From NCBI GenBank assembly GCA_965222995.1, contig OZ244977.1, positions 2,294,001 through 2,358,000 on the forward strand: a stretch of DNA of 64,000 nt. Direction: 5' to 3'. The first letter of the stretch is position 1; the number at the start of each line of letters is the position of its first letter. Of the stretch, positions 27,746 to 38,300 are shown in pieces. A program made the position numbers and the translations under genes. The notes beneath the pieces are model-generated. The model did not search any database. It saw only the letters and a program-made list of their open reading frames with translations, and had not been told where the DNA came from. This DNA comes from SB11 sp965222995. Lineage in GTDB: Bacteria; Bacteroidota; Bacteroidia; UBA8524.

Positions 27746-27835
27746 AGGTTAGTTTTAAAGGTGCAATTTGGTTTTTTTTCTTAAACTTTTTCAGCTTTTA
27801 CGAAAAAAGATAATACTATTTAGAGGTTGATATAA

Positions 27836-28219
27836 TTAATTAGCTTTGTTTAAAATATTTGAAACACAACTAATTACTTTTTCTTTGGTAAATGGTTTTT
27901 GCAAAAAAGCATTTACACCATTTGCTTTTGCATCATCAATCTCTTTTTCAGTTGCAAAGGCACTCATCATTATTATCACAGACTTATTTTGATTAGATGA
28001 GCTAAGAATATCTAAAATGTCAAAACCGCTACCATCTCCCAAATTAATATCTAAAAATAAAATATCAGGCTGTGAACTTGAAAGTACTTGTTTTGCACTT
28101 GCAAAGCTGTGAATAGTTTTAATAATGGGGTTGGATAATACTTTATTTATAATGCCTTTGAGGTTTAGTGTTATATCTACTTCATCATCTACTATAAATA
28201 CAGTATATGTTTTTGCCAT
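27836..28219 (-). CDS. Single-domain response regulator
   Basis: The 127-aa receiver domain has IVDDEVDI, the phosphosite ILFLDINLGDGSG (Asp about 57), IIMMSAFAT and the Lys in FLQKPFTKE. No output domain. It is 90 nt upstream of the NtrC-type gene on the same strand and probably works in the same phosphorelay. Confidence 0.87.
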   Translation of the reverse strand: MAKTYTVFIVDDEVDITLNLKGIINKVLSNPIIKTIHSFASAKQVLSSSQPDILFLDINLGDGSGFDILDILSSSNQNKSVIIMMSAFATEKEIDDAKANGVNAFLQKPFTKEKVISCVSNILNKAN

Positions 28220-28292
28220 AAATTATTTTCTTTAAAATTAATGAACTTTTAATAAATAACCTTTCTATAAATACTAATGTTTATACAACATT

Positions 28293-28334
28293 AAAAAACT
28301 TAAAGTCTATTTAATCTACAGACTTTAAGTTTTA
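28293..28334 (-). terminator. Intrinsic terminator of the outer-membrane barrel gene
   Basis: A 14-bp perfect stem (AAAACTTAAAGTCT / AGACTTTAAGTTTT) with an 11-nt loop. The minus strand continues with a T-run. Confidence 0.8.
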
Positions 28335-28357
28335 TATTATTTATGTTTATACAGTTT

Positions 28358-28939
28358 TTAGAAAGTAAATTTAATTCCCAACCCTGGGTCTAATGCGCCA
28401 TAAACTCTGTTATTGGTATTAAATTCAATATTGGGTTTTAAGTCTAAGCTAAGGGCAAAAGGTATTGGAGGTATTTTATATTCTATACCTAATACAGCAT
28501 CAACTCCTATGCCTGTACCATTATCATTATATCTGTAATATCTAAACGGACGTCCATTTCTTCTCTCATCATAATAGTAGTAACCTTCTCTGTAAACAGT
28601 TGCATGAGCACCAACACCATAATACCATTTTAGTCCATTTACAGATGAGGGCACATGCCATTCATACAAACCAGTTAAACTAAATGCGTTAGCCCAAGTA
28701 CCTATTATACCTTCAAAAGCATTCCCATTATTAAAAAAATGCTTTACAGTAAGCCCTGATGTATATCCGAACCTGATACCTATTGCTGTACGGTAGTTTC
28801 CTGTATTTATAGCAACATCTTCATCTTGTGTCTGAGTTTTTGTTAAAAAATGCTGCTGGGCATTGATTTCTGAATTGGCAAAAAATAAAAAAGTTGCCGA
28901 TATAAAAAGCTTTAATAGTATATTTTTCGGTTTTTTCAT
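28358..28939 (-). CDS. Outer-membrane beta-barrel protein
   Basis: The 193-aa protein has a signal peptide ending near EINAQ (about residue 27). Alternating amphipathic strands follow, rich in Tyr, Gly and Phe (AIGIRFGYTSGLTVKHFF, YYGVGAHATVY, GIGVDAVLGIEYKI, LDPGLGIKFTF), ending in a terminal Phe as typical for BAM-inserted barrels. About eight strands fit an OmpA/OmpW-sized porin-like barrel. Function is unknown. It has its own terminator. Confidence 0.75.
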   Translation of the reverse strand: MKKPKNILLKLFISATFLFFANSEINAQQHFLTKTQTQDEDVAINTGNYRTAIGIRFGYTSGLTVKHFFNNGNAFEGIIGTWANAFSLTGLYEWHVPSSVNGLKWYYGVGAHATVYREGYYYYDERRNGRPFRYYRYNDNGTGIGVDAVLGIEYKIPPIPFALSLDLKPNIEFNTNNRVYGALDPGLGIKFTF

Positions 28940-29366
28940 AATGATTAATATTTGATTGTTATGAAAAAATCAATGAACACACCAAAACTATAACACTTTG
29001 ATTATAAGATATTTACTATATTTCACACTGATTTGTAGTGTGGTGATATTGCCAAAATATTACTTTATTGTGGAAATTGTTACTCAATTAAAGTAAGTAT
29101 ACTTAAATTGACTTAGAGTACTAAAGATAAGCTAAAAAAAGTAGCCCGAAGCAGACTGCTATCGAACTATTTTTGTACCCACTTAAGTAAACTTTACACT
29201 ATTTTAAATTTCTTAATATTCTCTTTTAATCAACAGAGTAAGCTATAAAACAACCTAATAACTCAAATATCCTACCACTAGATAAATCATTATTACCACT
29301 TACTAATCAGACATTGTTTTGACACTCAATATTCTCAAATTGAAGTATCAAAAAATTAAATTAATT
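28940..29366. other. Intergenic region holding a tRNA-3'-end-like relic
   Basis: The region separates divergent genes. It contains a CACACT/AGTGTG dyad (29024-29042), the relic repeat at 29141-29168 described separately, and otherwise AT-rich sequence. An in-frame TTG at 29319 is an unlikely start for the next gene. Confidence 0.5.
29141..29168. repeat. tRNA-3'-end-like relic, copy A
   Basis: GTAGCCCGAAGCAGACTG followed by CTATCGAACT matches 26 of 28 positions of the copy at 46778-46805, in the same orientation. The reverse complement (GTTCGATA...CTTCGGGCTAC) resembles the T-loop and acceptor end of a tRNA, with an insertion that breaks the T-stem. ACCCACTTA is also shared a little further on. 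Confidence 0.5.
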
Positions 29367-31085
29367 ATGAAAAAACTAAACAATTGTAACCGAAAAAAAA
29401 GTAAAAGTTTAACCTTTTTCTTTTCTTTATTCTTACTTGGATTTTTAGGAACACTTCATTCCCAAACAAATCCATGCTTTGATGTCCAGTCAAGTGGAAT
29501 AACTGCTGCATCTGGATGTGGTGGTGGGTCAATAACTTTGACAGCGACGAACTTTGTATTACCCATCAGATATAAAGTTTATAAAATTAATGAAAGTGCT
29601 CCAGCCGATTGGACAACTGCAACTGACCCTACATTTTCAATCCAAAATCTTTGTGGTGGAACCTACAAAATCAAAGTTGATGATGGGTCAACTTGTCCAA
29701 CAGTTTGTCCGGTAATAACTATAAATGGGCCCTTGTGCTTAGAGGTTGACATTGAATTTGAGTGTTTTTGGGAAAGACAAGGGTGTAGTGGTTCTTGGAC
29801 TGTTGATGCTGTGGCAAGTGGAGGAACAGAACCATATACCTATAGATGGACAAATGAAGAAGACAATACTATTTCCGTTTCAAATAGAAGTAGGCTTAAC
29901 GCTTCTCAAACGGGTACTTATAGAGTTACTGTAACTGATGCAAATGGCTGCATTGCAACTGACTTAGTATATTTAGGACCTTTGGAAATTATTCCAACCA
30001 TAATTGATGCAGACTGCAATAACAATTTAGGTGAAATTAATATTCGCACTAAGGGAGGAATGTTAGATTGTAACATGTGTCAAATACCTATAATGACTCT
30101 TGAGCTTCTAAGAGTTGACCCACAAACTGGTGAATTTTTAGACTGGGAAGAGGAGAGTTTGCCTGAAGTTGACCCAGATTTCACATCACTTGGGGTTAAT
30201 ACATTCAATTGGACTAGTACTCAACCCGAAAGATATTTCGCCTTTACAGATGAAGAGTTCTCAATAACGAAATTAGCTCCTGGCAAGTATAAACTACGTG
30301 TAGCTGATGCCTTATGTGAACCTACTTTAGAATTTGAGATTAAGATGAAACAAATTGAAATTACAACCTCTATTACTGAAATTAACTGTACAGACCCTAA
30401 TAGCGGTAACATTAGTATTACCGCAACGGGAGGTGAAGAACCCTATACTTATGAATGGAAAAAAAATGGTATTGTAATGTCAGGAGTAACCGGAACAGAA
30501 GCCAGTAACTTAAGTGCAGGAACATATACAGTAACTGTGATCGGAGATGATGGGTGTTCCTCGACTGAAACTATTACTTTAAATCCAATATTAGATGCAA
30601 ACTCAATTGAGTTTGATGAGCAATATTGTTTTAACTTACAGGGTCAACAAAGGGTAAAGATTAGCGTTAAGCAACCAATATCAACTGGCACCGGTCCATA
30701 CACCTATACATGGCCGGGACCTCTTATTTCAGGTTTTCATCAATATAATGCAACTCCTGGAGAAACGTTTGATTTAACAATTACTGATTCCAGAGGATGT
30801 TCAGTGACTATTAATATTGAAGCTGAAATTTGTACTGGTGGTGCAGGAGAAGTTTTTCCAAACCCTACTTCGGGACAATTCACAGCCAGAGTCACTGTAA
30901 CAGGTGCACCCCACGAAATAGACTTGCGAGTTACAAATAACCTACAAACTACTATATTTTTCGAAGATAAGGGAGTTTTACAACCCGGCATTTACGACTT
31001 CCCAATTGATATTTCCGGACAACCCAGTGGAACTTATTATTTATCAGTAGCAGGTGGTGGTTCAATTAATATTATCAAGCAATAA
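29367..31085 (+). CDS. SprB-repeat surface protein with T9SS type A sorting domain
   Basis: ATG 29367 (MKKLNNCNRK) is chosen, because it precedes a good signal peptide ending LHSQ. The protein has about 572 aa. It carries SprB/Ig-like repeats in which TGGEEPYTYEWKKNG... ends with LSAGTYTVTVIGDDGCSSTETI, and SGGTEPYTYRWTNEE... ends with TGTYRVTVTDANGC. The C-terminus (EVFPNPTSGQFTARV ... PSGTYYLSVAGG) is a type A T9SS signal. SprB-type repeats occur in gliding adhesins. The short tail suggests secretion to the cell surface. A bidirectional terminator follows. Confidence 0.86.
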   Translation: MKKLNNCNRKKSKSLTFFFSLFLLGFLGTLHSQTNPCFDVQSSGITAASGCGGGSITLTATNFVLPIRYKVYKINESAPADWTTATDPTFSIQNLCGGTYKIKVDDGSTCPTVCPVITINGPLCLEVDIEFECFWERQGCSGSWTVDAVASGGTEPYTYRWTNEEDNTISVSNRSRLNASQTGTYRVTVTDANGCIATDLVYLGPLEIIPTIIDADCNNNLGEINIRTKGGMLDCNMCQIPIMTLELLRVDPQTGEFLDWEEESLPEVDPDFTSLGVNTFNWTSTQPERYFAFTDEEFSITKLAPGKYKLRVADALCEPTLEFEIKMKQIEITTSITEINCTDPNSGNISITATGGEEPYTYEWKKNGIVMSGVTGTEASNLSAGTYTVTVIGDDGCSSTETITLNPILDANSIEFDEQYCFNLQGQQRVKISVKQPISTGTGPYTYTWPGPLISGFHQYNATPGETFDLTITDSRGCSVTINIEAEICTGGAGEVFPNPTSGQFTARVTVTGAPHEIDLRVTNNLQTTIFFEDKGVLQPGIYDFPIDISGQPSGTYYLSVAGGGSINIIKQ

Positions 31086-31110
31086 AGTTATTTATTGTTT
31101 TGCTTCTTTA

Positions 31111-31143
31111 AAATAATTACCCAAGTATATGGGTAATTATTTT
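31111..31143. terminator. Bidirectional intrinsic terminator
   Basis: AATAATTACCC pairs with GGGTAATTATT around an 8-nt loop between the convergent SprB-repeat and LytTR genes; a T-run follows on each strand. Confidence 0.8.
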
Positions 31144-31146
31144 AAC

Positions 31147-31515
31147 TTAATGAGGTTCTAATACAATTGTATATTGTCTTAACCGTTCAATGAGTAATTT
31201 TTTCCTTCTCCTAGATACCTCAATTCTTTCACCGGAAACCATTACTGCATAAAATGTTTCTTTTTGAATACACTCTTTTAAGTGAACTAAATTAATAATA
31301 CTTGCACGATGTATTCTTAAAAACAATGTGCTTTCAAATATTTTCTCAAATTCTTTTAACCCCCTTGAAACCAAGACCGAATCTTCTTCTTTTAAGTGTA
31401 TTATGGTATAGTTATTACTTGCCTCTAGATAAACTATTGAATCAATAGGTATTATTTTGATTCCTTCAAACGTAGGTATTGTGATTTTATTTAGCTGATT
31501 GTAAGACAAATGCAA
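31147..31515 (-). CDS. Stand-alone LytTR DNA-binding protein
   Basis: The 122-aa protein consists of little more than a LytTR domain. IIPIDSIVYLEASNNYTIIHL begins it, FLRIHRASIINLVHLKE is the DNA-contact region, and GERIEVSRRRKKLLIERL ends it. It lacks a receiver, so it would be controlled by level or by protein contact. It is the last gene on the minus strand of the adhesin cluster, 29 nt after the SBBP protein, and mirrors the LytTR response regulator at the other end of the cluster. Confidence 0.88.
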   Translation of the reverse strand: MHLSYNQLNKITIPTFEGIKIIPIDSIVYLEASNNYTIIHLKEEDSVLVSRGLKEFEKIFESTLFLRIHRASIINLVHLKECIQKETFYAVMVSGERIEVSRRRKKLLIERLRQYTIVLEPH

Positions 31516-31544
31516 ATTAATATTAAATAGAATTTTTAAATGCC

Positions 31545-33023
31545 TTAAAAGACATCTACATGTAAGTATATTATCCTGTTCCCAATTAAGCTACTGGTTA
31601 TTTCAGCTTGTTCAAACCCAATGGTTAGTTTATCTTTTTCCTGACTTTCAGTAAGTTCTTTATATACTATTGCCACCAATCCTTTTTCTTTCTTCCTTTC
31701 CTGTAATGCCAATGCCCAACCTTCTATATTGTTGTTTTTAAAAAGGGGTATACAAAACTCTGCTATGCTATTGAATTGACCTGCTAGGTACACTTGTTGT
31801 TGTGTTGCTATGAACAATGTTTTTCCTTTTTTCTTCACATCACTCTTAAAGTTGCCTAATGCAAATAGTTCTCCTGTATGGGTATATGTCACCGCGCTTC
31901 CTGACATTAAACTGTCAGCGGTCAGTTGAGTAATAGTTTCAATATTCCCATCTGCTTTTATTTCAACTATATAGCAGCTATAATTTCCTACAGCTTTTAA
32001 TGCAGTATCTTTATTGTTGTATTTAACCTCTAACTTTTTAGCAAATGCTCCTGTTACTGCAATAGTATTTTTTTTTGGATGTATAGCTATTGCATTGGCA
32101 ACATTTCCACTTAGACCGTCTAATTCTTTATGCCATAACAAATCTCCTTCATTGTTATACTTTACCACAACTGCCCCTTTTTTCTCATCTTTAGAAGCTA
32201 TAACTTCACCTGTTTTTACTCCACTAAGTATCACTTTATCTTCAAAAAAGCCACAAACTATAATGTTATTTTCACCATCTACTTTTATATCGTTGCCTCT
32301 ATTTTCTCCTTCTCCACTTATGGTATTTACCCATGCAAACTCACCTTCGGCTGTATATTTAGCAACAAAAAAGTCTGTCTCACTTTTGTATGAAGCCATC
32401 GCTTTCTTTTCACTTGGGTCAAAATCAGTCTCTTGTTGATAGAAGCCTGTTATAAATACATTTTCATTTTTGTCTAGTGCTATTCCATTAACCATTTCCC
32501 ACCCTTTTCCTCCTATGTCTTTTGCCCAAATAAGATTTCCATTCAAGTCATATTTGGCTATAAATGTATCAAATGCATTGGTCACACTTATTAGTTCTTC
32601 TTTTTCACTCGGGTCAAAGTCTACTTTTTGGCTGGGCTTGCCGTCAAATCTTCCACCAATTTCACCTGTTATATATAGGTAACCTGATGGCGCAAATACA
32701 ATATCTTTTCCCACATCCCATTCTCCGGCTCCTATTTTTATTGCCCATATAAATTTACCTTCCGATGTATATTTAGCTATAAATATATCTTCACTTCCGT
32801 TTGAACTTTTAAGACCTTCTTCACTATTAGGGTTAAAATGCACTTGTCCTTTGAATGAACCTGTGATGTAAATGTTTCCCTCATTATCTTGTGTGAATTT
32901 CGTAAGTCGAAGACTTTTGAGTATTTCATTTGGAGTATTTGTCGGTGCAGAAACTATATTAGTTTTTCCCGAGAAAACCTCAATTGATATACTGAAAGTT
33001 AAAATTAGTATTAAATTCTTCAC
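31545..33023 (-). CDS. Exported SBBP-type beta-propeller protein
   Basis: The 492-aa protein has a signal peptide (about 1-20). Bladed repeats follow, of the form D-F-D-P-S-E-K...DTFIAKYDLNGNLIWAKDIGG...GIALDKNENVFITGFY, the SBBP/beta-propeller pattern. About six such blades are visible. No T9SS tail is present: the C-terminus ends IYLHVDVF. It may stay periplasmic or be carried by another route. The same propeller type forms the N-terminal part of the two giant proteins upstream, so this looks like a detached version of that domain. Confidence 0.75.
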   Translation of the reverse strand: MKNLILILTFSISIEVFSGKTNIVSAPTNTPNEILKSLRLTKFTQDNEGNIYITGSFKGQVHFNPNSEEGLKSSNGSEDIFIAKYTSEGKFIWAIKIGAGEWDVGKDIVFAPSGYLYITGEIGGRFDGKPSQKVDFDPSEKEELISVTNAFDTFIAKYDLNGNLIWAKDIGGKGWEMVNGIALDKNENVFITGFYQQETDFDPSEKKAMASYKSETDFFVAKYTAEGEFAWVNTISGEGENRGNDIKVDGENNIIVCGFFEDKVILSGVKTGEVIASKDEKKGAVVVKYNNEGDLLWHKELDGLSGNVANAIAIHPKKNTIAVTGAFAKKLEVKYNNKDTALKAVGNYSCYIVEIKADGNIETITQLTADSLMSGSAVTYTHTGELFALGNFKSDVKKKGKTLFIATQQQVYLAGQFNSIAEFCIPLFKNNNIEGWALALQERKKEKGLVAIVYKELTESQEKDKLTIGFEQAEITSSLIGNRIIYLHVDVF

Positions 33024-33104
33024 TTAAATGGATTTTTAAGGTAAATGACTATATGTTTTATAATAAGCGTTTTACTTTTACTTATTTTGTTTAGAATTAA
33101 TCAC

Positions 33105-34169
33105 TTAATTCATAAACTTGTATCTATTTATAGGTTTATTTTTTAAAGTATATAGGGTTAAAAAATAAACTCCCTTAGGATAGCTTTGAAAACTAATTTT
33201 ATGCTTCCGTATACCTGAAATAATCTCTTGTTTTAATATTTGCCCAGTAATATTTGAGATTTCTACTTTTAATGGTTCTTGTTGCCTTATTTGTCCTAAA
33301 TGTAGTGTGCCTTCTACATAATATAAAACTCCGATATCTGGTATAATTTTATTAACGCTTGTAGTTTGGTCAACAATATTATACGTTTTGCATAATGTGT
33401 TATTAGGAATATCTTCATCTCTGCCTAGGATGCTTATACATAAGTTTAATGTTGTACCTGCAGGTTCATCTACTATATATGGAAAGGCACTCCCATAGAA
33501 AGCATCTTCATATACTGCTCCCGGTTGTAAATCAGCAGGACCAACTTGACTTCCCCAAAAAGTATTTTCGATATCTATATTCACGAAATAGCCTGATGGA
33601 ACAATTGTTGAAGTTGTATTATTTTTTATTTTAACTATTATACTGTCTATATTTTCTCCTGTTTTAATGTCAGCACCTTTTGGTACAATACTGCCATTTT
33701 TCATTAACTCAAAATCATCTAATGCAATGTCCAATGGTTCCCGACTTGCTGTGAAATTCCTGCAGATTGTATTATTTTGAGAATTAATATCTCCTATTAA
33801 TTCAACTGTAAAACATTCTGTATATTGTGTTGTTAATGGCTCATTATCTGTTGGAAAGTCAATACTATAGTCTTCTATTGAGAAGGTTATGGTATTTCCC
33901 GGAGGTATGGAAAAGCCAAAAAAAGCATTGTACTCTTTTAAACCATTAGCCACTGTTCCTCTGTCTACGGCAATTCTTATTGTAGTATTTGCTGGTATGG
34001 TTTGGTTTCCAACGTTTTCAACTGAAACAAGTGCATTAACTGTTGCTCCTCTATAAAGAGTTGTGTTCTCAATTGGAGCAAAAATTGATGCCAATCCTAA
34101 GTCTTGGGCTTTACTTGAAATTTTAAAAACAAGTAGAAGTATTGTAGGAATTATTACTTTAATTTTCAT
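33105..34169 (-). CDS. T9SS type A secreted protein, paralogue 2 of a pair
   Basis: The 354-aa protein has a signal peptide ending SSKAQ. Two beta-sandwich segments follow, of the CARDB-like kind (LVSVENVGNQTIPANTTIRIAVD, IIVKIKNNTTSTIVPSGYFVNID). A T9SS type A tail (PLKVEISNITGQILKQ ... PKGVYFLTLYTLKNK) comes last. It is a paralogue of the 365-aa protein encoded 12 nt upstream; both have the same order and shared phrases (SIDFPADNE/SIDFPTDNE, NTLCK). No enzymatic motif seen; probably an adhesive or binding protein. Confidence 0.75.
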   Translation of the reverse strand: MKIKVIIPTILLLVFKISSKAQDLGLASIFAPIENTTLYRGATVNALVSVENVGNQTIPANTTIRIAVDRGTVANGLKEYNAFFGFSIPPGNTITFSIEDYSIDFPTDNEPLTTQYTECFTVELIGDINSQNNTICRNFTASREPLDIALDDFELMKNGSIVPKGADIKTGENIDSIIVKIKNNTTSTIVPSGYFVNIDIENTFWGSQVGPADLQPGAVYEDAFYGSAFPYIVDEPAGTTLNLCISILGRDEDIPNNTLCKTYNIVDQTTSVNKIIPDIGVLYYVEGTLHLGQIRQQEPLKVEISNITGQILKQEIISGIRKHKISFQSYPKGVYFLTLYTLKNKPINRYKFMN

Positions 34170-34181
34170 TTTTAATATTAT

Positions 34182-35279
34182 TTAATGCACCAAGAATTTT
34201 TTACTTGTTAGAAAGTTTCCGTCTTTCTCTACTAGATTTAGATAATATATTCCTTTTGAAAACCCGTTGAATGAAATAGGTAATATTCTGCCGCTCTCAA
34301 CAACTATTTCTTCACTTTTTATCTTTTGTCCTAACTGATTCGTAATTTCAGCTCTTACTCCCTTTTGAAGAGTCTCATTTAAACCAAGTGATACCTTACC
34401 TTCTGAATAATTAACAAAACTTATTACTTCTTTATTCATTTCTTCCACACTTGTCACATTTTCAACTATTATATAGTTTTTACACAAAGTATTATTAGAA
34501 ATATCATCATCACTCCAAGATAGCGTTACACAGAAATTTAAATTACCCGGTGTTTCACTTATAAGAAACTTTTCTCCGTTGTCTTGTAAAAAATAACTTG
34601 TTCTTGTAGTACCGGGTTGTAGAGATTGTGGCAGGAAGTCGCCCCAATTACCATATTGATGCACACGAAAAGCTATGAGATAGTCTTGAGGAATCACTGT
34701 ATTTGTAGTATTGTTTTTCACTGAAAATAAAATTGAGTCTATTTCGCCTCCTACTTTTATCTCACTCCCTGCCTGTATTGCAATACCGTTTTTAATTAAT
34801 TCAAAGTCTAACATTTCCAAGTCATAGTCTTCTCTACTTGCCACAAAATTTTTGCAAAGGGTGTTGTTCGATGCATTTATATCTCCTGATACCTCAACTA
34901 TTACGCATTCAGAATAAGGTGCAGTCAATGATTCATTATCTGCAGGAAAGTCAATACTATATTCTTGGAGTGGAAAAGTAACGCTTTCACCTGCTGCAAT
35001 AGCTCTATTAAATGCTGCAAACCACTGTTTTTGACCATTACGTATAGTTCCTTTATCTACTGTGTAGCTAACTGTTGTTCCCGAAGGTATAGCCTGATTA
35101 CCTGTATTACGTATAGTAATTAATAGGTTCAAGTTTGAACTTCTGTATATAGTCATATTTTCGGATGGTAATACGATAGCTTCTATTGCTACATCTTGAG
35201 CTGCTAGTGTACTTGTTCCTAACAAAATGGGAGCTAAAAAAAGAACTTGTAAAATTCTATAAATATGTTGTGTTTTCAT
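34182..35279 (-). CDS. T9SS type A secreted protein, paralogue 1 of a pair
   Basis: The 365-aa protein has a signal peptide ending LAAQ and two CARDB-like beta-sandwich segments (LLITIRNTGNQAIPSGTTVSYTVD, ILFSVKNNTTNTVIPQDYLIAF). The type A sorting domain is RAEITNQLGQKIKSEE ... SKGIYYLNLVEKDGN. It lies 12 nt upstream of its paralogue and is the first gene of that pair. A sequence matching the LytTR half-site consensus lies 62 nt upstream at 35341-35349. Confidence 0.75.
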   Translation of the reverse strand: MKTQHIYRILQVLFLAPILLGTSTLAAQDVAIEAIVLPSENMTIYRSSNLNLLITIRNTGNQAIPSGTTVSYTVDKGTIRNGQKQWFAAFNRAIAAGESVTFPLQEYSIDFPADNESLTAPYSECVIVEVSGDINASNNTLCKNFVASREDYDLEMLDFELIKNGIAIQAGSEIKVGGEIDSILFSVKNNTTNTVIPQDYLIAFRVHQYGNWGDFLPQSLQPGTTRTSYFLQDNGEKFLISETPGNLNFCVTLSWSDDDISNNTLCKNYIIVENVTSVEEMNKEVISFVNYSEGKVSLGLNETLQKGVRAEITNQLGQKIKSEEIVVESGRILPISFNGFSKGIYYLNLVEKDGNFLTSKKFLVH

Positions 35280-35340
35280 CGCTTTATTATTTTTTTAAGT
35301 AAAGCTACTTTGCTGTAATAAATGATGAAAACTATTTGTT

Positions 35341-35349
35341 ATGAACTGT
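35341..35349 (-). promoter_or_regulatory. Candidate LytTR half-site
   Basis: On the minus strand this is ACAGTTCAT. It fits the published LytTR consensus [TA][AC][CA]GTTN[AG][TG] and lies 62 nt upstream of the T9SS gene pair. No second properly spaced half-site is clear. Confidence 0.3.
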
Positions 35350-35386
35350 GAGTTAAGGGTTTAGTTGTTAAATTTTTAGCATGTTT

Positions 35387-38300
35387 TTATCTAATCAGCT
35401 GCACAGTACCATAAGTAAGTTTCTTCTTCTGGCTTTGTGCATTGATTTGGAGTTTATACATATATAGGCCCATGGGTACGGGTTGGTCTATGTAGTTGCC
35501 GTCCCAGGCTCCATTTTGTTGTTGGTAGATTACTTGCCCCCATCTGTTGTAGATGGTTAAGGTGTAGGTTGCTGCTCCTACACATACGGGTTTGAAGGTG
35601 TTGTTTAATCCGTCTCCATTGGGGGTGAAGGCGGTGGGGATGCTGCAGTGGACTTTGTTGTATACTAATATGGTTTGTTTGGCTGTGTCTCTACAGCCTT
35701 GACTGTTGATGGCTATGAGTTGTACTTGTCTTTGTCCTGTGTCGTCTTCGTGGTATTTGTAGGTGGTGTCTTTGGGGGTGGTTAGTTGGTTGCCGTCTCC
35801 CATTATCCATATACTATGGGTTGCATTTCTGCTTAGGTTATATAGTTGTAGGGGTTCTTCTATTTCTTTTATATCGGGTTTGATTATGAAGTCTGCTTGG
35901 GGTTTCTCAAATACGGTGATGATGTTTTGTTGGGTCTTTTCATCGCTGCAACCGAGCCGGTTTTTTACGTTGAGTTTGATGCTGTATGTTCCTTGTTTTA
36001 GTAGTTCATGGGTTTGGGTTTGGGTGCTTTGGTATTCTGTATTGCCTATAGTCCACGTGTTTTGGGTGCTGTCGTTGTTTTGTGAGTTGTCTTGTAGGGT
36101 TATTTTTAGGGGTGGACAACCTGCTGTTGGGTTTACTGTAAAGTCGGCTATTGGTATAGGTAGTACTATCACTTGTAATGTGTCTTGCACGGGTGGACTA
36201 CAGTTGTCGGTTAGTGTAGCTATATAGGTGGTGGTATGTTGTGGGGTGTCGGTGGCTGGGTTTTGGTTGCTTGTCCATGTGCTGTTGGTGGTTGTCCATT
36301 GTATTTGATGGTTGGGGGTGTAACCTCCTGTTGGGGTGGCGGTGAGTAGTAATATTTCGTTGCTGCATATGCTGTCTTTGGCTGCTGTGGTGAGTTGTAA
36401 TGGTGGTCTTACGGTTATGGTTAGTTCTGCACTATCATTTGGCGTGGTGCAGTTGTCGGTTAATCTGGCTTGGTAGGTGGTGGTTTGGGTAGGGGTTACT
36501 TGTATTATGTTGTTGGTACTTAGTTGTTGGTTGTTGGCTATCCATTGTATTTGGTGTTGGGGGGTATAACCTCCTTGTGGTATGGCTCTTAGTTCGGCTT
36601 GTTCGCCGATACAGATGGTGCTGTCGGGGTTTACGGTGAGTTCTAGTTTGGGGCGTACTGTAATAGTAATTTCTGCACTGTCGTTGGGGGTGGTGCAGTT
36701 GTCACTTAGTATGGCTGTATAGGTACTGGTTTGGGTGGGACTTAGGGTTAGCTTGGGGTTATTGCTCAGGCTTTGTCCGTTATTCTCCCATTGTATTTTG
36801 TGTGCTGTTGCAAGTCCTCCATTGGCTGTGGCTCTTAGTTCGGCTTGCCCGCCGATACAGATGGTGGTGTCGGGGTTTACGGTGAGTTCTAGTTTGGGGC
36901 GTACATTTACTGTTATTGTTGCGCTGTCGTTGTTAACGGTACATCCGTCACTTAGTATGGCTTTGTAGGTGGTGGTAACTGTTGGTGAGACTTTAGTATT
37001 AGGAGTTGCTACTGTCCACTGACTACCGGCTTCTGACCATATAATACTGCGGGTGCTGGTTCTCCCTCCTGTGGCGGTAGCTCGTAGTTCTGCGTGTTCT
37101 CCTATGCAGATGGTGGTGTCGGGGTTTATGGTGAGTTCTAGTTTTGGTCTTACGGTGATGGTTACTTGGGTGGTGTCTTTTAATCCGTTGAAGGTGTTTT
37201 CTCCTATTAGGGTATAGGTGGTGGTTTGGCTGGGGTTTACTGTTATTTGGTTGTTTGTACTTAGTTGCTGGTTGTTGGCTGTCCAGGTGTATTGCATGTT
37301 GCTGGTATCGCAACTGAATATGTTGGTGGTAAGGTCTATCGTTTGTCCTATACAGATGGTGCTGTCGGGTATTGTTGTGATGTTGAATATACTGTCTATG
37401 CTTACGGTGATGGTGGCGGTGTCTATTACTCCATTAAATTTATTTTCACCTATAACTGTATAAGTAGTAGTAGAGGCAGGTTTCACTATTTTAGTTTTTC
37501 CTTTTCCTAAACCATTGTTCCAAGTATATACCATTTGTGAAGTATCACAGCCTACGGCATGGGCTTTAATCTGTGTGTTTTTACCTTTACAAATCGTAAC
37601 ATCAGGTGACACTTGTACATTTATTATTGTATCTAAAATTACCGTTATTATACCTGTATCTGATAATAATGTTGAAGTATCTCTTAATATTACATAATAA
37701 CTGGAGGTAGTTTTAGGGTGTACTTCCAATGTGTCTGAAACACTTAGTAAAGTATTCGTACTTTTTTCATGCCATTCATAAGTATACTTGTTTGGATTGC
37801 ACCCACTTCCAAGTGCTACAAGAGTTGCCGGTTTTCCTTTACAAATAATGGTATCTCCGGGAAGGTGGACTTTGAGATTGGTTTCTACATCTACGGTGAA
37901 GTAAGCAGTGTCTATTTTATCACTACAACTGTCACCTACAATGATCATATATTCTGTGGTATTGGCGGGACGTATAAAAAGGTTAGATTCTCTACCAAGG
38001 ATTATATTAAATCCGATTTGTTTCCATATATACCAATAGTTACTATTGTCTCCACCACTAGCAGTAGCCTTCAGGTATTGTTTATAGCCCCTGCAAACCG
38101 GGCTCTCTCCTTGTATTTTCGCTTCAATATACGGGCGTACATACACTTTTACATAATCAGTATCTGTTACCCCACAACCACTGCTGTCGCTTATTATTAT
38201 ACGGTATTCTATTGTGTCGGAAGGCTTTACCCATATATGTCTATTAGAACTGTCTTTGTTTTGAATGGATATTGTGGGTGTCCACAACCATTTACTCCCA

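Noticed and set aside
35700..37500. Regularly spaced similar segments that could suggest a CRISPR-like array
   Set aside because: Spacing is about 75-80 codons and the segments are the DNA of Ig-like protein repeats in one continuous frame.
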